Source of the DNA: Promethearchaeota archaeon
GTDB lineage: Archaea; Asgardarchaeota; Lokiarchaeia; Sigyniarchaeales; SOKP01
Assembly (NCBI GenBank): GCA_016840085.1
Contig: JAEOTA010000073.1
Span: 47,566 to 111,565 of the forward strand
Length of the DNA stretch: 64,000 nucleotides
Reading direction: 5' to 3'
Below are positions 1 through 8,488 of the stretch, in pieces. The translations under genes and the position numbers were made by a program. Under the pieces are notes generated by a model. The model worked only from the letters and a program-made list of their open reading frames with translations. It had not been told where the DNA came from and searched no databases. How positions within the stretch are numbered: position 1 is the stretch's first letter; each line of letters starts with the position of its first letter.

Positions 1-454
1 TAATGAATTGCCCATTTTTAAGTAAAATATTAAAATTCTCATATTGAAATTCATAAAATTGATAGTTATTTTGATGATTTAAACTACCATTCGAAACATT
101 ACTTGTTTCTGAAAATGATATATTTGCTTGTATAAATCCTGTTAACAATTCTATATTTACACCTGCTCCTGAAATTGGATAACTAACGATAGATAAACCA
201 GAACCAATAGCTAATAATACTATATGTTTTAAGTTTAAAACATCCAAAAATTTCTGCCATATTAATTCTTGAGACATCCGAAGTCGTTTTTCTTCAGAAT
301 CAATTAATGTGATTTTTATATTTTGGCTAAGATCTAATCCTAATTTTTCAAGCTGATTTTTGACACATTCCATGCAGAAATCTGGATATTTATCACAATT
401 CTTTTTATCCAGTCCACAATCAAATCCTAATCGATTAAGCTGAAAATATACCAT
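1..454 (-). CDS. Partial Asgard protein with Cys-rich N-terminus and longin/roadblock-like region (C-terminus beyond window)
   Basis: An open frame runs on the minus strand from an ATG at 454 to the window edge (151 codons, no stop). The first 35 residues hold four Cys (DCGLDKKNC, then FCMEC), a spacing that could bind zinc. After a charged helix comes a region with the pattern GVNIELLTGFIQANISFSE. This resembles the cytosolic region of the receptor-like protein at 25663-27963 (GTLISGFLQAIHQFGIEL). That pattern is typical of longin/roadblock-type sensor folds in Asgard proteins. The fold call is inference and the rest of the gene lies outside the window. No partner gene is visible on this side. 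Confidence 0.55.
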   Translation of the reverse strand, partial: MVYFQLNRLGFDCGLDKKNCDKYPDFCMECVKNQLEKLGLDLSQNIKITLIDSEEKRLRMSQELIWQKFLDVLNLKHIVLLAIGSGLSIVSYPISGAGVNIELLTGFIQANISFSETSNVSNGSLNHQNNYQFYEFQYENFNILLKNGQFI

Positions 455-870
455 TAAAATCGAATATTTTTTTATATTTACTATTTCGTTATTAGTTTAT
501 TTAAAGTATTAAGGGTTCAAGTAGTATTTTTCAAAATCCTCCATTAAATATAAGATTAATTTACAATTTTTATAACTTTTAAAATCTCTTAGTTTATGTG
601 ATGATATAACGAAAATTCTACGTTAAGAAAATATAAATTTAAAAATAAAGCTGTAGTAGTCCCTATAAAGTTTGATATTGCTAGTCTAAATTATATAAAT
701 TCATGAATCATCCCTTGAGTTTTAGCACTTTGATTAAATATTTCTTATTAAAGGTTTCTAAAACTTCTTAATTTATCAATATAGTAAGGGCCTCTGGAAT
801 TGTTTTTAGAATAATTTACGTTATTGTAATTAAAAAAATTTTTAATTAGCTTTTAATTTAAGCACTCAGA
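455..870. other. Divergent intergenic region, no gene seen
   Basis: About 415 bases between two divergently transcribed genes. It is very AT-rich with stops in all frames I followed. It presumably carries both promoters. I see no RNA gene or strong dyad. Confidence 0.5.
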
Positions 871-1263
871 ATGCCGGATTTTGAAAAAGTAAAAGAGAAT
901 TATCAACCTCTTGAAGTTACTGCTAATTTTTTTGTATTATATAAGGATGAATCTACTTGGTTAGAGGGATGGATTTCCTTGGAAGATTCATTTGAAGAGT
1001 TTCTTTCAATTATTCAAGGTGAACTTGAATATTCATGGGATTTGCAATATGTTGACATGAGTGATTATATCACTTTCCATATAGACCTTCAAGATAAGAA
1101 TAAATTGAAGGAAATAAAAAATAATAAAGAGCTTAAGAGTGTAAGACAACTTGAAGAAATCTTTCTAGTGGTTTTGCATAAAGAGATTAAATATCGTATT
1201 ATTGAGAATCTCCCAGTTGTATTTGAATGGTTTATGGAAACTTATGATCCAAGAGCAATCTAA
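871..1263 (+). CDS. Conserved-looking hypothetical protein, 130 aa
   Basis: An acidic soluble protein of 130 residues with no membrane segment or signal peptide. It is rich in Glu, Lys and aromatic residues (for example LEGWISLEDSFEEF and FEWFMETYDPRAI at the C-terminus). I do not recognise the family. The alternation of short strands and helices suggests a small alpha/beta domain. The neighbouring convergent gene is a Ras-like GTPase, but there is no operon link. Codon use matches the neighbours and the frame is closed by TAA, so it is probably a real gene. Confidence 0.65.
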   Translation: MPDFEKVKENYQPLEVTANFFVLYKDESTWLEGWISLEDSFEEFLSIIQGELEYSWDLQYVDMSDYITFHIDLQDKNKLKEIKNNKELKSVRQLEEIFLVVLHKEIKYRIIENLPVVFEWFMETYDPRAI

Positions 1264-1320
1264 ATTACAATTTACATGCCTACTAATGCTTTACTAAAAT
1301 AAACTAGTTGATTATAACAA

Positions 1321-1857
1321 TTATTTTCTAGAGATTTTATACATTTCTGAAGTTAATTTCTTGAATACATCATTAACACTTATACCTGTTTTAGCACTTG
1401 TTTCATAATATGCACACGCATCTAAATGCTGTCTTAAACTATCAGAATCTTGATCAGTTATTAGTTTTTCTTCAGAGTTAACTAAATCGAGTTTATTTCC
1501 CACTAAGACATTCGGTAAAAAGCCGATTGAATTCTCTACTTCTTTTTTCCATCCAACAATATCTTCAAATGTGTTTTTTCTTGATAAATCAAACACATAT
1601 ACTATACCTTTCGCACCTTTATAAAACACATGTCTTACCCATTTAAAATGCTCCTGGCCCGCTAAATCCCATATTTGCAAAGTTATTAAATTCTTAACAT
1701 TTGGGATTTTAAGGTGTTTTACAAAAAAATGGGAACCAATTGTAGATGTTACATTAGGGTTAAATCTCTTATCTAAATATTGGTGAAGTAGAGTTGTTTT
1801 GCCTACTCCAAAATTACCAACAATACAAATTTTATAAAAAAAACTTGGTACTCCCAT
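1321..1857 (-). CDS. Ras/Rab-like small GTPase
   Basis: A complete 178-residue Ras-superfamily G domain. P-loop GNFGVGKT is at residues 14-21. A switch I threonine lies in TSTIG near 39. G3 is WDLAGQ (63-68), followed by a Rab/Ras-like EHF. G4 is NKLD (121-124) and G5 is TSAK (153-156). The G3 glutamine is present, so GTP hydrolysis is expected. The C-terminus (EMYKISRK) has no cysteine, so it cannot be prenylated like eukaryotic Rab or Ras. It is a single gene, convergent with the hypothetical gene at 871. Eukaryote-like small GTPases of this kind are abundant in Lokiarchaeia. Its regulator and effector cannot be told from the sequence. Confidence 0.93.
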   Translation of the reverse strand: MGVPSFFYKICIVGNFGVGKTTLLHQYLDKRFNPNVTSTIGSHFFVKHLKIPNVKNLITLQIWDLAGQEHFKWVRHVFYKGAKGIVYVFDLSRKNTFEDIVGWKKEVENSIGFLPNVLVGNKLDLVNSEEKLITDQDSDSLRQHLDACAYYETSAKTGISVNDVFKKLTSEMYKISRK

Positions 1858-2375
1858 TTTTTATATTATTAAACTGTGATTTTAATAAATCATAATTTTT
1901 AAGTATATATTCTTATCTTTTGCTTTTAGAATTTGGTAATAAATGATAAATAATTTAAATTTTTTCTTTCTTAATCTTTCACATTTCTTTTTTTTTTTTG
2001 GATTTCTTAAATATTAGTTTGTAATGTCAAAATATAATAAAGAAATACTAAAATTTAAAAAAAACGATCAAATATGTAAAGATAGGGGCATCTGCTCCAC
2101 AATAATTAATTATCCGGGAAAAAGTTTTTAAATTGGATGTGGAATCTATTTTTGGGCATTTTAGAATAGATATTTACTATAATAGAAAACAAGAATAGGT
2201 TAAAAGTTCCCAAAGTAAATCATGATACAATTAGACCAAGCGTAGATGAAATGTCGAAGGTTAAATATATTTTGGAAGATGCAGGATTGAAGAAAGTAAG
2301 AGTTCAAAGATCTAAAGGTCATAGTGGACTATGAGACTAGAAGATTTATAAACAAGAAAAATTAAAATGTAGATC
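1858..2375. other. Intergenic region with possible degraded coding pieces
   Basis: About 520 bases between the GTPase promoter and the next gene. Apart from the possible gene remnant listed at 2170-2334 it holds only AT-rich sequence. A short readable piece ending at a TAA at 2129-2131 (CKDRGICSTIINYPGKSF) is also too short to assign. Confidence 0.4.
2170..2334 (+). pseudogene. Possible gene remnant, radical-SAM-tail-like
   Basis: An open stretch without a good start reads IRPSVDEMSKVKYILEDAG and then KKVRVQRSKGHSG before TGA. The order helix, Asp-Ala-Gly turn, strand, R-S-K/R-G loosely recalls the C-terminal end of some radical SAM enzymes of the RlmN type. The composition looks more protein-like than the surrounding AT-rich DNA. 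It is preceded by an in-frame stop at 2167-2169. It could also be chance; this is a low-confidence inference. Confidence 0.22.
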
Positions 2376-4460
2376 ATGTCACCAATTAATAATTTTTATA
2401 AAAAAATCAATTCTGAACTTGTATTATTAACAATAATATTTCTTTTCTTCTTTCAATTGATCTCAGATTTCGTTGAAGCTGTATATATGTTAGAGCTTTT
2501 AAAACTAGCAATGGATGAAAAAGCACTCGCAATGGCATTTTTTTTATCACCCTTTGTTCTTTTAATTTTTAAGAATAAAATTCCAAATTATTTTCTTGAA
2601 ATTGTAGCTGTTATAATAGTTTTTACCCGTGTGATTAATCCTTTAATAGATACAGCATACAAAATTATTTGTGCAGGATTCGGAGTAGGTGCTTTTATGC
2701 TTTTCTTTCCTGTGTATTTTTCAGAAAGTTTCAAGGAAGATGGAGAAAAAGTGAGTTTGAGGTTGGGCGTAGCGCTAGCTTTAGCTGTTTTACTTTCAAT
2801 TACATTTAGAGCACTTAATTCAACGATCGATATTTCTACATATAATTATTTTCAATTTATTGGGTGGATTCTAGCAGGGATTGCTATTCTCTCAATAATA
2901 GGTCGACTAAAAACCAAAAGTAATGGAGAATTTACATATCCTACTAGTGAGCAAAAAAATGTTTCTACAGGAGAGCTAAAATTGGAGGAAAGAAAAGGTT
3001 CAAAAATGATATATCCATTAGTTTTAGGACTTACAAGTGCATTAATTATAAATTACTTTGCTTTTAGTAGTCCAACTGTCATTTCAAGATGGACTGGAGG
3101 AAATTATATAGCGATTACAATTGTTGTAGCTGTAATGATTTCTTTATCTATATTAGTCTTAACTATGAAACCTGAAATCATTAAGAAGTTAAAACCTTGG
3201 ATGTTGTGGCTTTGGAATATTTTTTTCATAATTTCAGTTGTTTTAACTATTGCAGTGCATACATTTCCATTTCCTGCTAATCCTGATTCAGCTCCTGTTA
3301 TTATAGATCATCCAGCTCCTTGGTTTTATTACATCCCATTAGGTGTAATGATAATATCATTACCGATAGTTTTTATTGATGTTATTTGCTTATCTAGAGA
3401 AGTTATTGAGCAACGTGCGAGTCCATCTAAATTAGGTAAAGCATTTGGATTAGGAGGTTTATTCATTCTCCTCATGTCATTGATACTAATTTTCACATAT
3501 GTTTGGGGATATGTAGATCCTGTGAGTCCAATCTTTCGTAATTTATTCTGGCTTCCATTTTTGTTAGTTGTTATAACAATTCCTACTAAAGGAATATTTC
3601 GCAAAAATTCATTAAAATTCACAGCATTATTTTCAAGTCGCAATGAAAAATTAGTGATAGGTGGATTCTTGGCAATCTTATTACTTGGTACTACAATATC
3701 TGTATCTCTTTATGAACCTTATCGTAAATATCCTGAAGGAGGAACCATAACGTCCCTTAAAATTCTTACATATAACGTCCAACAAGGCGTTAATATGAGT
3801 GGTGAAAAGAATTATGATAAACAATTGGCTCTTATTAAAGAAGTGAGTCCGGATATTATAGGTTTAATAGAGTGTGACGTCGCGAGACTTTCTGGTGGAA
3901 ATACAGATATTGTACGTTATTTCGTCAACCGATTAACAGGATTAAACTACTTTTCATTTTATGGGCCTAAAACAGTTACAGGAACATATGGGGCTGCTGT
4001 ATTGTCCAAATATCCAATTATTAGGGGAAAAACAATTTTTACGTATAGTGACGAAGATGAAATTGGTACTACTGAGGTTAAAATTAAAGTGGATGGTATA
4101 ATCTTCAATGTATATATAAACCATCCTTCTGGAAGTGATGATGTTAAACTAGCTCATATGGAAACACTGATGGATCGCATAGAAGGGAAAGATTATGTAA
4201 TCTCAATGGGAGATTTCAATACTCGAGAAGGTTCACTTTATTATAATATGTCAGTTGCTGTATTGCAGGATGTTTGGTTAACAAAATGGCCAACAGGAAT
4301 AGATAATAATGGTGTTGGGGTGGATAAACTGCGTGAAGTATTCGATCAGGATAGAATCGATCATATATTTGTATCTAATAATTTTAATATCACAATGGCA
4401 CGATACATTTTAGACCCACAGTCTGATCACCCCGCACTATGGGCAGTTATTGAGTGGTAA
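2376..4460 (+). CDS. Polytopic membrane protein with C-terminal EEP domain (CWH43/PGAP2IP-like)
   Basis: 694 residues. Residues 1 to about 450 form roughly a dozen membrane segments; about 457-694 is an endonuclease/exonuclease/phosphatase (EEP) domain. EEP residues visible: N467 (LTYNVQQG), E499 (GLIECD), the GDFN loop (612-615) and D684/H685 (QSDHP). The order SGGNTDIVRYFVNRL, then YFSFYGPKT, then TYGAAVLSKYPI closely recalls the C-terminal domain of eukaryotic CWH43/PGAP2IP. That family has the same layout and nearly the same length and acts in GPI-anchor lipid remodelling. Whether this protein is an ortholog, and what lipid or phosphoester it acts on, is not shown. A general membrane-bound EEP phosphoesterase is the alternative. 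It is transcribed alone; the next gene starts 59 bases downstream. Confidence 0.75.
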   Translation: MSPINNFYKKINSELVLLTIIFLFFFQLISDFVEAVYMLELLKLAMDEKALAMAFFLSPFVLLIFKNKIPNYFLEIVAVIIVFTRVINPLIDTAYKIICAGFGVGAFMLFFPVYFSESFKEDGEKVSLRLGVALALAVLLSITFRALNSTIDISTYNYFQFIGWILAGIAILSIIGRLKTKSNGEFTYPTSEQKNVSTGELKLEERKGSKMIYPLVLGLTSALIINYFAFSSPTVISRWTGGNYIAITIVVAVMISLSILVLTMKPEIIKKLKPWMLWLWNIFFIISVVLTIAVHTFPFPANPDSAPVIIDHPAPWFYYIPLGVMIISLPIVFIDVICLSREVIEQRASPSKLGKAFGLGGLFILLMSLILIFTYVWGYVDPVSPIFRNLFWLPFLLVVITIPTKGIFRKNSLKFTALFSSRNEKLVIGGFLAILLLGTTISVSLYEPYRKYPEGGTITSLKILTYNVQQGVNMSGEKNYDKQLALIKEVSPDIIGLIECDVARLSGGNTDIVRYFVNRLTGLNYFSFYGPKTVTGTYGAAVLSKYPIIRGKTIFTYSDEDEIGTTEVKIKVDGIIFNVYINHPSGSDDVKLAHMETLMDRIEGKDYVISMGDFNTREGSLYYNMSVAVLQDVWLTKWPTGIDNNGVGVDKLREVFDQDRIDHIFVSNNFNITMARYILDPQSDHPALWAVIEW

Positions 4461-4519
4461 AGTTATCTGGTTAAGTTCTTATAAAATTAATTAATAATCA
4501 TTACTTTTTTTTTAAATAT

Positions 4520-5206
4520 ATGAATATGGATTCATCGTTTGAAATTAATATCGTATTTGATGATAAATGTCCTAAACCTGGATTTTTACCTGGTTTTGGA
4601 TTCTCTGTGTTGATATATAACCATTTCACAGAAAATTTCTCTTTATTTGATACAGGCGGGAATGGGAATATTTTAATCCATAATATTGAACAATTTAATG
4701 TGAATACTTCAGCTATAAAAAATGTTATAATTTCACATAATCATCATGACCACGCAGGAGGTTTAGATAAAATACTTCAAATTAATCCTAATATAGAGAT
4801 TTATGTGCCTATAGCTCATGTGAAGTCTTATTTAAGAAGATATTCAGGGTATAAAGTTCATGGATTCTCTGAATTAAAAGAAATAGAAAAAAATTTTATG
4901 ATTTCAGGTGAAATCAAAGGAAATTTTATCTCAGAACAAGCAGTTTTCTTAAAAACTATCCATGATGAATTAATTATACTAGTAGGATGCTCACATCCAG
5001 GAGTAGAGCAGTTTATATTGATAGCTCAAAAACTCGGAAATATAAAAGCCATTATTGGAGGATTTCATGGTTTTCGAAAGCTCTCATATTTAGAAAACAT
5101 TGATTTTATCGGTGCGTGCCATTGTACACAGCATTTAAAATTAATTAAAGAGACATTTCCCGACCAATTTAAACGCATCTGCCTTGGAGATAATTATCTC
5201 TTTTGA
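4520..5206 (+). CDS. Metallo-beta-lactamase-fold hydrolase, COG1237-like
   Basis: 228 residues of MBL fold. The metal motif HxHxDH is H73-N-H75-H-D77-H78 (SHNHHDHAGGL). GCSHPGVEQ and GGFHGF come later. The early FDTGG and the GCSHPG block are typical of the COG1237 group, which includes the archaeal enzyme linked to aminobenzene ribofuranosyl phosphate synthesis in methanopterin biosynthesis. The protein is cytosolic. It follows the EEP gene by 59 bases on the same strand and may be cotranscribed, preceded by a T-tract at 4504-4513. The exact substrate cannot be assigned. Confidence 0.8.
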   Translation: MNMDSSFEINIVFDDKCPKPGFLPGFGFSVLIYNHFTENFSLFDTGGNGNILIHNIEQFNVNTSAIKNVIISHNHHDHAGGLDKILQINPNIEIYVPIAHVKSYLRRYSGYKVHGFSELKEIEKNFMISGEIKGNFISEQAVFLKTIHDELIILVGCSHPGVEQFILIAQKLGNIKAIIGGFHGFRKLSYLENIDFIGACHCTQHLKLIKETFPDQFKRICLGDNYLF

Positions 5207-5574
5207 ATATACTGAATCTTTACTAGTAAATATGAGGAAGTAATTTTTTTCTTCCACTCATATCTATTTCATATTCCTTTTTGAATTCAAGAAAAAGTTT
5301 TTTAAGTTTAAAGTCTATTATCTCTTTTTTTTTCATCTTTATTATATTAGGAGCTTTTGCCTTTGAATTTGAGACTTTTGAAATTAGAATAAAGATATTG
5401 CATACTAGAATTTATATGCAGATTATTAATTTAGGGTTTTTGGCTTAGAAATTCTCTACATCATCCTTTAGTATAAATTGTTTAAAGAGTATTTTTAGAT
5501 AAATTAGGGATGACTAAAAAGTTTAAAAATAATGAAGAATAATATATTTAATAAGAATATTTAGGTGAAAAAGT
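5207..5574. other. Intergenic region, one possible small ORF
   Basis: About 370 AT-rich bases between the MBL gene and the methyltransferase cluster. It may hold the short minus-strand frame listed at 5223-5336. Nothing else was recognised. Confidence 0.4.
5223..5336 (-). CDS. Possible small basic protein, 37 aa
   Basis: ATG at 5336 to TAG at 5223. The product is very Lys-rich (begins MKKKEIIDFKLKKLFLEF) with an amphipathic-helix look. I see no clear ribosome-binding site and cannot identify it. It may be a chance frame in AT-rich DNA. Confidence 0.25.
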   Translation of the reverse strand: MKKKEIIDFKLKKLFLEFKKEYEIDMSGRKKLLPHIY

Positions 5575-6135
5575 ATGGAATTATTTCCTGCCTTATCAAT
5601 TGGATGGCTTAATGGTTGGATTTTTCAAGTAATATTCTTTACTTTATTTGGGATCTTTTTATTAATTTGTTCAAAGGAGGTAATTTCACGGCTTTATGAT
5701 GAAGTTGGATGGACTAAATTGCAGAAAACCTTATCTAAAATCGCGAAAATATTTGGTTTAATTACTCTTCTATTATTTATTTTTACTCCGTTGAATATTG
5801 GCTCTATTGAGTTTATTGTTGGAACTGCTCTAATAATTATTGGAACAATAGGATTTCTTATAGCGCTTATCAATTTTAAAAATTCACCGCTTAATAAACC
5901 AATAACTATTGGATTATATAAATTATCTCGTAATCCGCAATTAATGATGATGTATTTGTTATCAATAGGAAATTGTTTAGCAATTGGTTCTTGGACTGCA
6001 TTTTTCACCTTTGGTTTATCAATTTTATTTGGTCACTTTCGAATTTTAGGAGAAGAAAAAAGGCTTACGGAGCAGTATGGTGAATCATATTTAAAATATA
6101 AGAAAAAAGTTGCCCGATATTTTATATTTTTTTAA
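5575..6135 (+). CDS. Membrane methyltransferase, isoprenylcysteine/phospholipid methyltransferase family (copy 1)
   Basis: 186 residues with about five membrane helices. The C-terminal half has the family pattern: YKLSRNPQ (RNP/RHP motif), a hydrophobic helix with IGSW, then GEEKRL-x4-YGESYLKYKKKVARY. In ICMT and PEMT enzymes the RHP and EE-x-L-x4-G-x2-Y-x2-Y elements bind S-adenosylmethionine and the acceptor. The start is supported by GGTGA 6 bases upstream of ATG. It is the first of three consecutive related genes. It is nearly the same as the next gene (same 186-residue length), so a tandem duplication is likely. The acceptor (lipid, prenyl-cysteine or small molecule) is unknown. Confidence 0.8.
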   Translation: MELFPALSIGWLNGWIFQVIFFTLFGIFLLICSKEVISRLYDEVGWTKLQKTLSKIAKIFGLITLLLFIFTPLNIGSIEFIVGTALIIIGTIGFLIALINFKNSPLNKPITIGLYKLSRNPQLMMMYLLSIGNCLAIGSWTAFFTFGLSILFGHFRILGEEKRLTEQYGESYLKYKKKVARYFIFF

Positions 6136-6152
6136 AAAAAAGAGATGAAAAT

Positions 6153-6713
6153 ATGGAATTAGTAACCAGATTTGGAATAGGATGGTTAAATGGTTGGCTT
6201 CCTTTAGTAATTTATGTTTCGATACAAACTATTATAACATTTACATGCCCAAAAGAAGTAAGAACAAGATTAATCGATAGGAAAGGATGGACAAAAACAC
6301 AAATAGCCATGACAGCAATAGGGAAATCATTTACTCTTATAAATATTATTTTATTATTTCTTTCACCATTAAAATTTGGTTCTGTTGAATTTATTATCGG
6401 AATTATTTTATATTTTATAGGAATAATAGCTTTGAGTATTGCTATAATTAACTTTAAAAATGCACCTTTAGGAAAACCAATCACTACTGGATTTTATAAA
6501 ATATCCCGTAATCCACAATTAATTAGTATTTATATTATTTTTCTTGGACATATACTTATGATAGGGTCATGGATATCGCTAATTATACTTCTAGTTTCGA
6601 TTTCCGGATCACATTTTAGTATTTTAGGAGAAGAAAAAAGACTTAAAAATCAATATGGTGAATCATATCTAAAATATAAGAAAAAAGTTCCACGATATTT
6701 TATATTTTTTTAG
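6153..6713 (+). CDS. Membrane methyltransferase, isoprenylcysteine/phospholipid methyltransferase family (copy 2)
   Basis: 186 residues, a tandem paralog of the preceding gene, starting 17 bases after it. Both begin MEL and share IGWLNGW, INFKN(S/A)PL, YK(L/I)SRNPQL, ILGEEKRL and a near-identical tail (QYGESYLKYKKKV-x-RYFIFF). The first membrane helices differ more than the C-terminal catalytic part, which suggests conserved SAM chemistry with drifting substrate contacts. The pair is probably cotranscribed. The function is known only at family level. Confidence 0.8.
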   Translation: MELVTRFGIGWLNGWLPLVIYVSIQTIITFTCPKEVRTRLIDRKGWTKTQIAMTAIGKSFTLINIILLFLSPLKFGSVEFIIGIILYFIGIIALSIAIINFKNAPLGKPITTGFYKISRNPQLISIYIIFLGHILMIGSWISLIILLVSISGSHFSILGEEKRLKNQYGESYLKYKKKVPRYFIFF

Positions 6714-6761
6714 AATAGGAAAAAAAGTAAATCTTCAAATTAAAATTAGTGAATATACATA

Positions 6762-7373
6762 ATGGAAACAATATTTATAAAAAATTTTTTTATTATTTCG
6801 ATATTTTTATTTCTAATTGGTTTTTTTTGGCCTCTTATTATAGTAAAAAAAAGTGGAAAAAACCCTCATGGTACTCATAAAGGAGCTTCTGTTTTAACCA
6901 GGCTTAGTTCTGTGTCTATATTTTTATGGTTAGGTTTTATTATTTCCTATATATTTTTTAATTATATATTAGAGAGATTTTTACGATTTGAATTCTTGTC
7001 TAATGACTTTTTGGTTTTAACTGGTATGATTATTATATCAATAGGTTTTATATTTGAAATACTAGGAATTCTAGCACTTGGGATTAACTTTAGGATTGAA
7101 TTGCCCACAGATGATACGGAACTTATTACTTCAGGAATTTATAGAGTGATGAGAAATCCTATTGTTTTTGGAATTTTTTTACTCGTTATTGGGTCGTTTT
7201 TAATTATACCAACGGGAATTACACTATTAATAGGGATATTCAATATCTTTACCTTTAATTCAAAAGCTATTGCTGAAGAAAAATATTTGCTTAGTAAATT
7301 TGGTGAGGATTATAGAAATTATAAGAATTCAGTAGGAAGATATCTACCATTTAGGATAGCAAAAAAAATTTAA
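6762..7373 (+). CDS. Membrane methyltransferase, isoprenylcysteine carboxyl methyltransferase-like (third copy)
   Basis: 203 residues and more divergent than the previous two. It has membrane segments near the N-terminus, around residues 45-65 and 80-105, and in the 130-160 region. Motifs are GIYRVMRNP (RNP block) and AEEKYLLSKFGEDYRNYKNSVGRYLPF (E-E, FG-x2-Y-x2-Y). This is the usual ICMT/NnrU/PEMT C-terminal signature. It lies 48 bases after copy 2 and 31 bases before the ketopantoate-reductase-like gene, so four genes may form one unit. The substrate is unknown. Confidence 0.78.
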   Translation: METIFIKNFFIISIFLFLIGFFWPLIIVKKSGKNPHGTHKGASVLTRLSSVSIFLWLGFIISYIFFNYILERFLRFEFLSNDFLVLTGMIIISIGFIFEILGILALGINFRIELPTDDTELITSGIYRVMRNPIVFGIFLLVIGSFLIIPTGITLLIGIFNIFTFNSKAIAEEKYLLSKFGEDYRNYKNSVGRYLPFRIAKKI

Positions 7374-7404
7374 AATACTATTTTGAAATTATGGTGGTGA
7401 AATT

Positions 7405-8331
7405 ATGAAAATTCTAATATATGGTGCGGGGGTATTAGGTAGTCTTTATACTGCGAAGTTATCTGAATTTGGTTATGATGTTTCGATATTAGCTCGAGGA
7501 CAGCGTTTAAAAGATATTAACACTCATGGAATTGTATTGAATAACATATTAAGTAAAGAGAAAACTACTACAGAGGTAAAAACTGTTGAAAGTTTAAAAC
7601 CAGATGATTTTTATGATTTGGTAATAGTGATTATGAGAAAAAATCAAGTTGAATCAATTTTGCCAATTTTAGCTAATAACAAAAACACTCCTACAATTCT
7701 ATTTTTAGGTAATAACGCTAAAGGGGCTAAAGAATATATTGAAGCTTTAGGTCCTGATCGCGTATTATTAGGATTTCCCGGAGCAGGAGGGTATTTTGAA
7801 GATCATGAGATTCGATGCTTATTTTCAAAGAAAAACAAAATAACAATTGGTGAACCTAGTTGTGAGCTAACACCACGTATAAAAGAACTTAAATCTGTAT
7901 TCGAAAAAGCAAAATTAAAAGTAGATATTAATGAAAATGTCGATGCATGGTTAAAAACACATGTAGCTTTTGTTATTCCATTAGTTTGTGCTCTTTACAA
8001 GTGTGATACTGATATTTATCTATTAGCTGAGAATAAGGATGCACTTAAATTATTTATTCATGGTTTTAAAGAAGCGCTTGTAGCATTAAATAAGTTGAAT
8101 ATTCCTATATTACCCAATAGAATGAGAAAAATAGGGAAAATACCTGAATGGTTATTGCTCTTTTTAATGAAAAAAAGATTTAAAACTGAATTAGCCAAAA
8201 TTGCAATTGAGGGTCATGCTCGAGTTGCGCGAGACGAGATGAGTTACCTGGGAAAAGAGCTTAAAGAACTAATAGACTCATCTGGAAGATCTACTCCACA
8301 TCTCGATAAACTTTTTAGCTATTTACTATAA
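7405..8331 (+). CDS. Ketopantoate reductase (ApbA/PanE) family dehydrogenase
   Basis: 308 residues. The N-terminal Rossmann motif is GAGVLG (7-12), followed by LAR in the second strand (SILARGQRL), which suits NADPH. The mid-protein KTHVAF and C-terminal helical bundle follow the 2-dehydropantoate 2-reductase fold. The start is supported by GGTGA a few bases before ATG. It follows the methyltransferase trio closely. True PanE would make pantoate for CoA, but many members of this family act on other 2-keto acids. The context gives no support for CoA synthesis, so the reaction is left at family level. Confidence 0.8.
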   Translation: MKILIYGAGVLGSLYTAKLSEFGYDVSILARGQRLKDINTHGIVLNNILSKEKTTTEVKTVESLKPDDFYDLVIVIMRKNQVESILPILANNKNTPTILFLGNNAKGAKEYIEALGPDRVLLGFPGAGGYFEDHEIRCLFSKKNKITIGEPSCELTPRIKELKSVFEKAKLKVDINENVDAWLKTHVAFVIPLVCALYKCDTDIYLLAENKDALKLFIHGFKEALVALNKLNIPILPNRMRKIGKIPEWLLLFLMKKRFKTELAKIAIEGHARVARDEMSYLGKELKELIDSSGRSTPHLDKLFSYLL

Positions 8332-8488
8332 GAATCATGAAATTTTTGATTCTATAAATTGATATCAATTTATGCTTAATTTTTTTATTTATATTTTAGC
8401 GAACTCTTGGGATTTTATAATCCAAACAAAGAAATGTATAGATTTTCATTTTACTATAATTATAATAGACAAAAATAATAAGGCGAAA

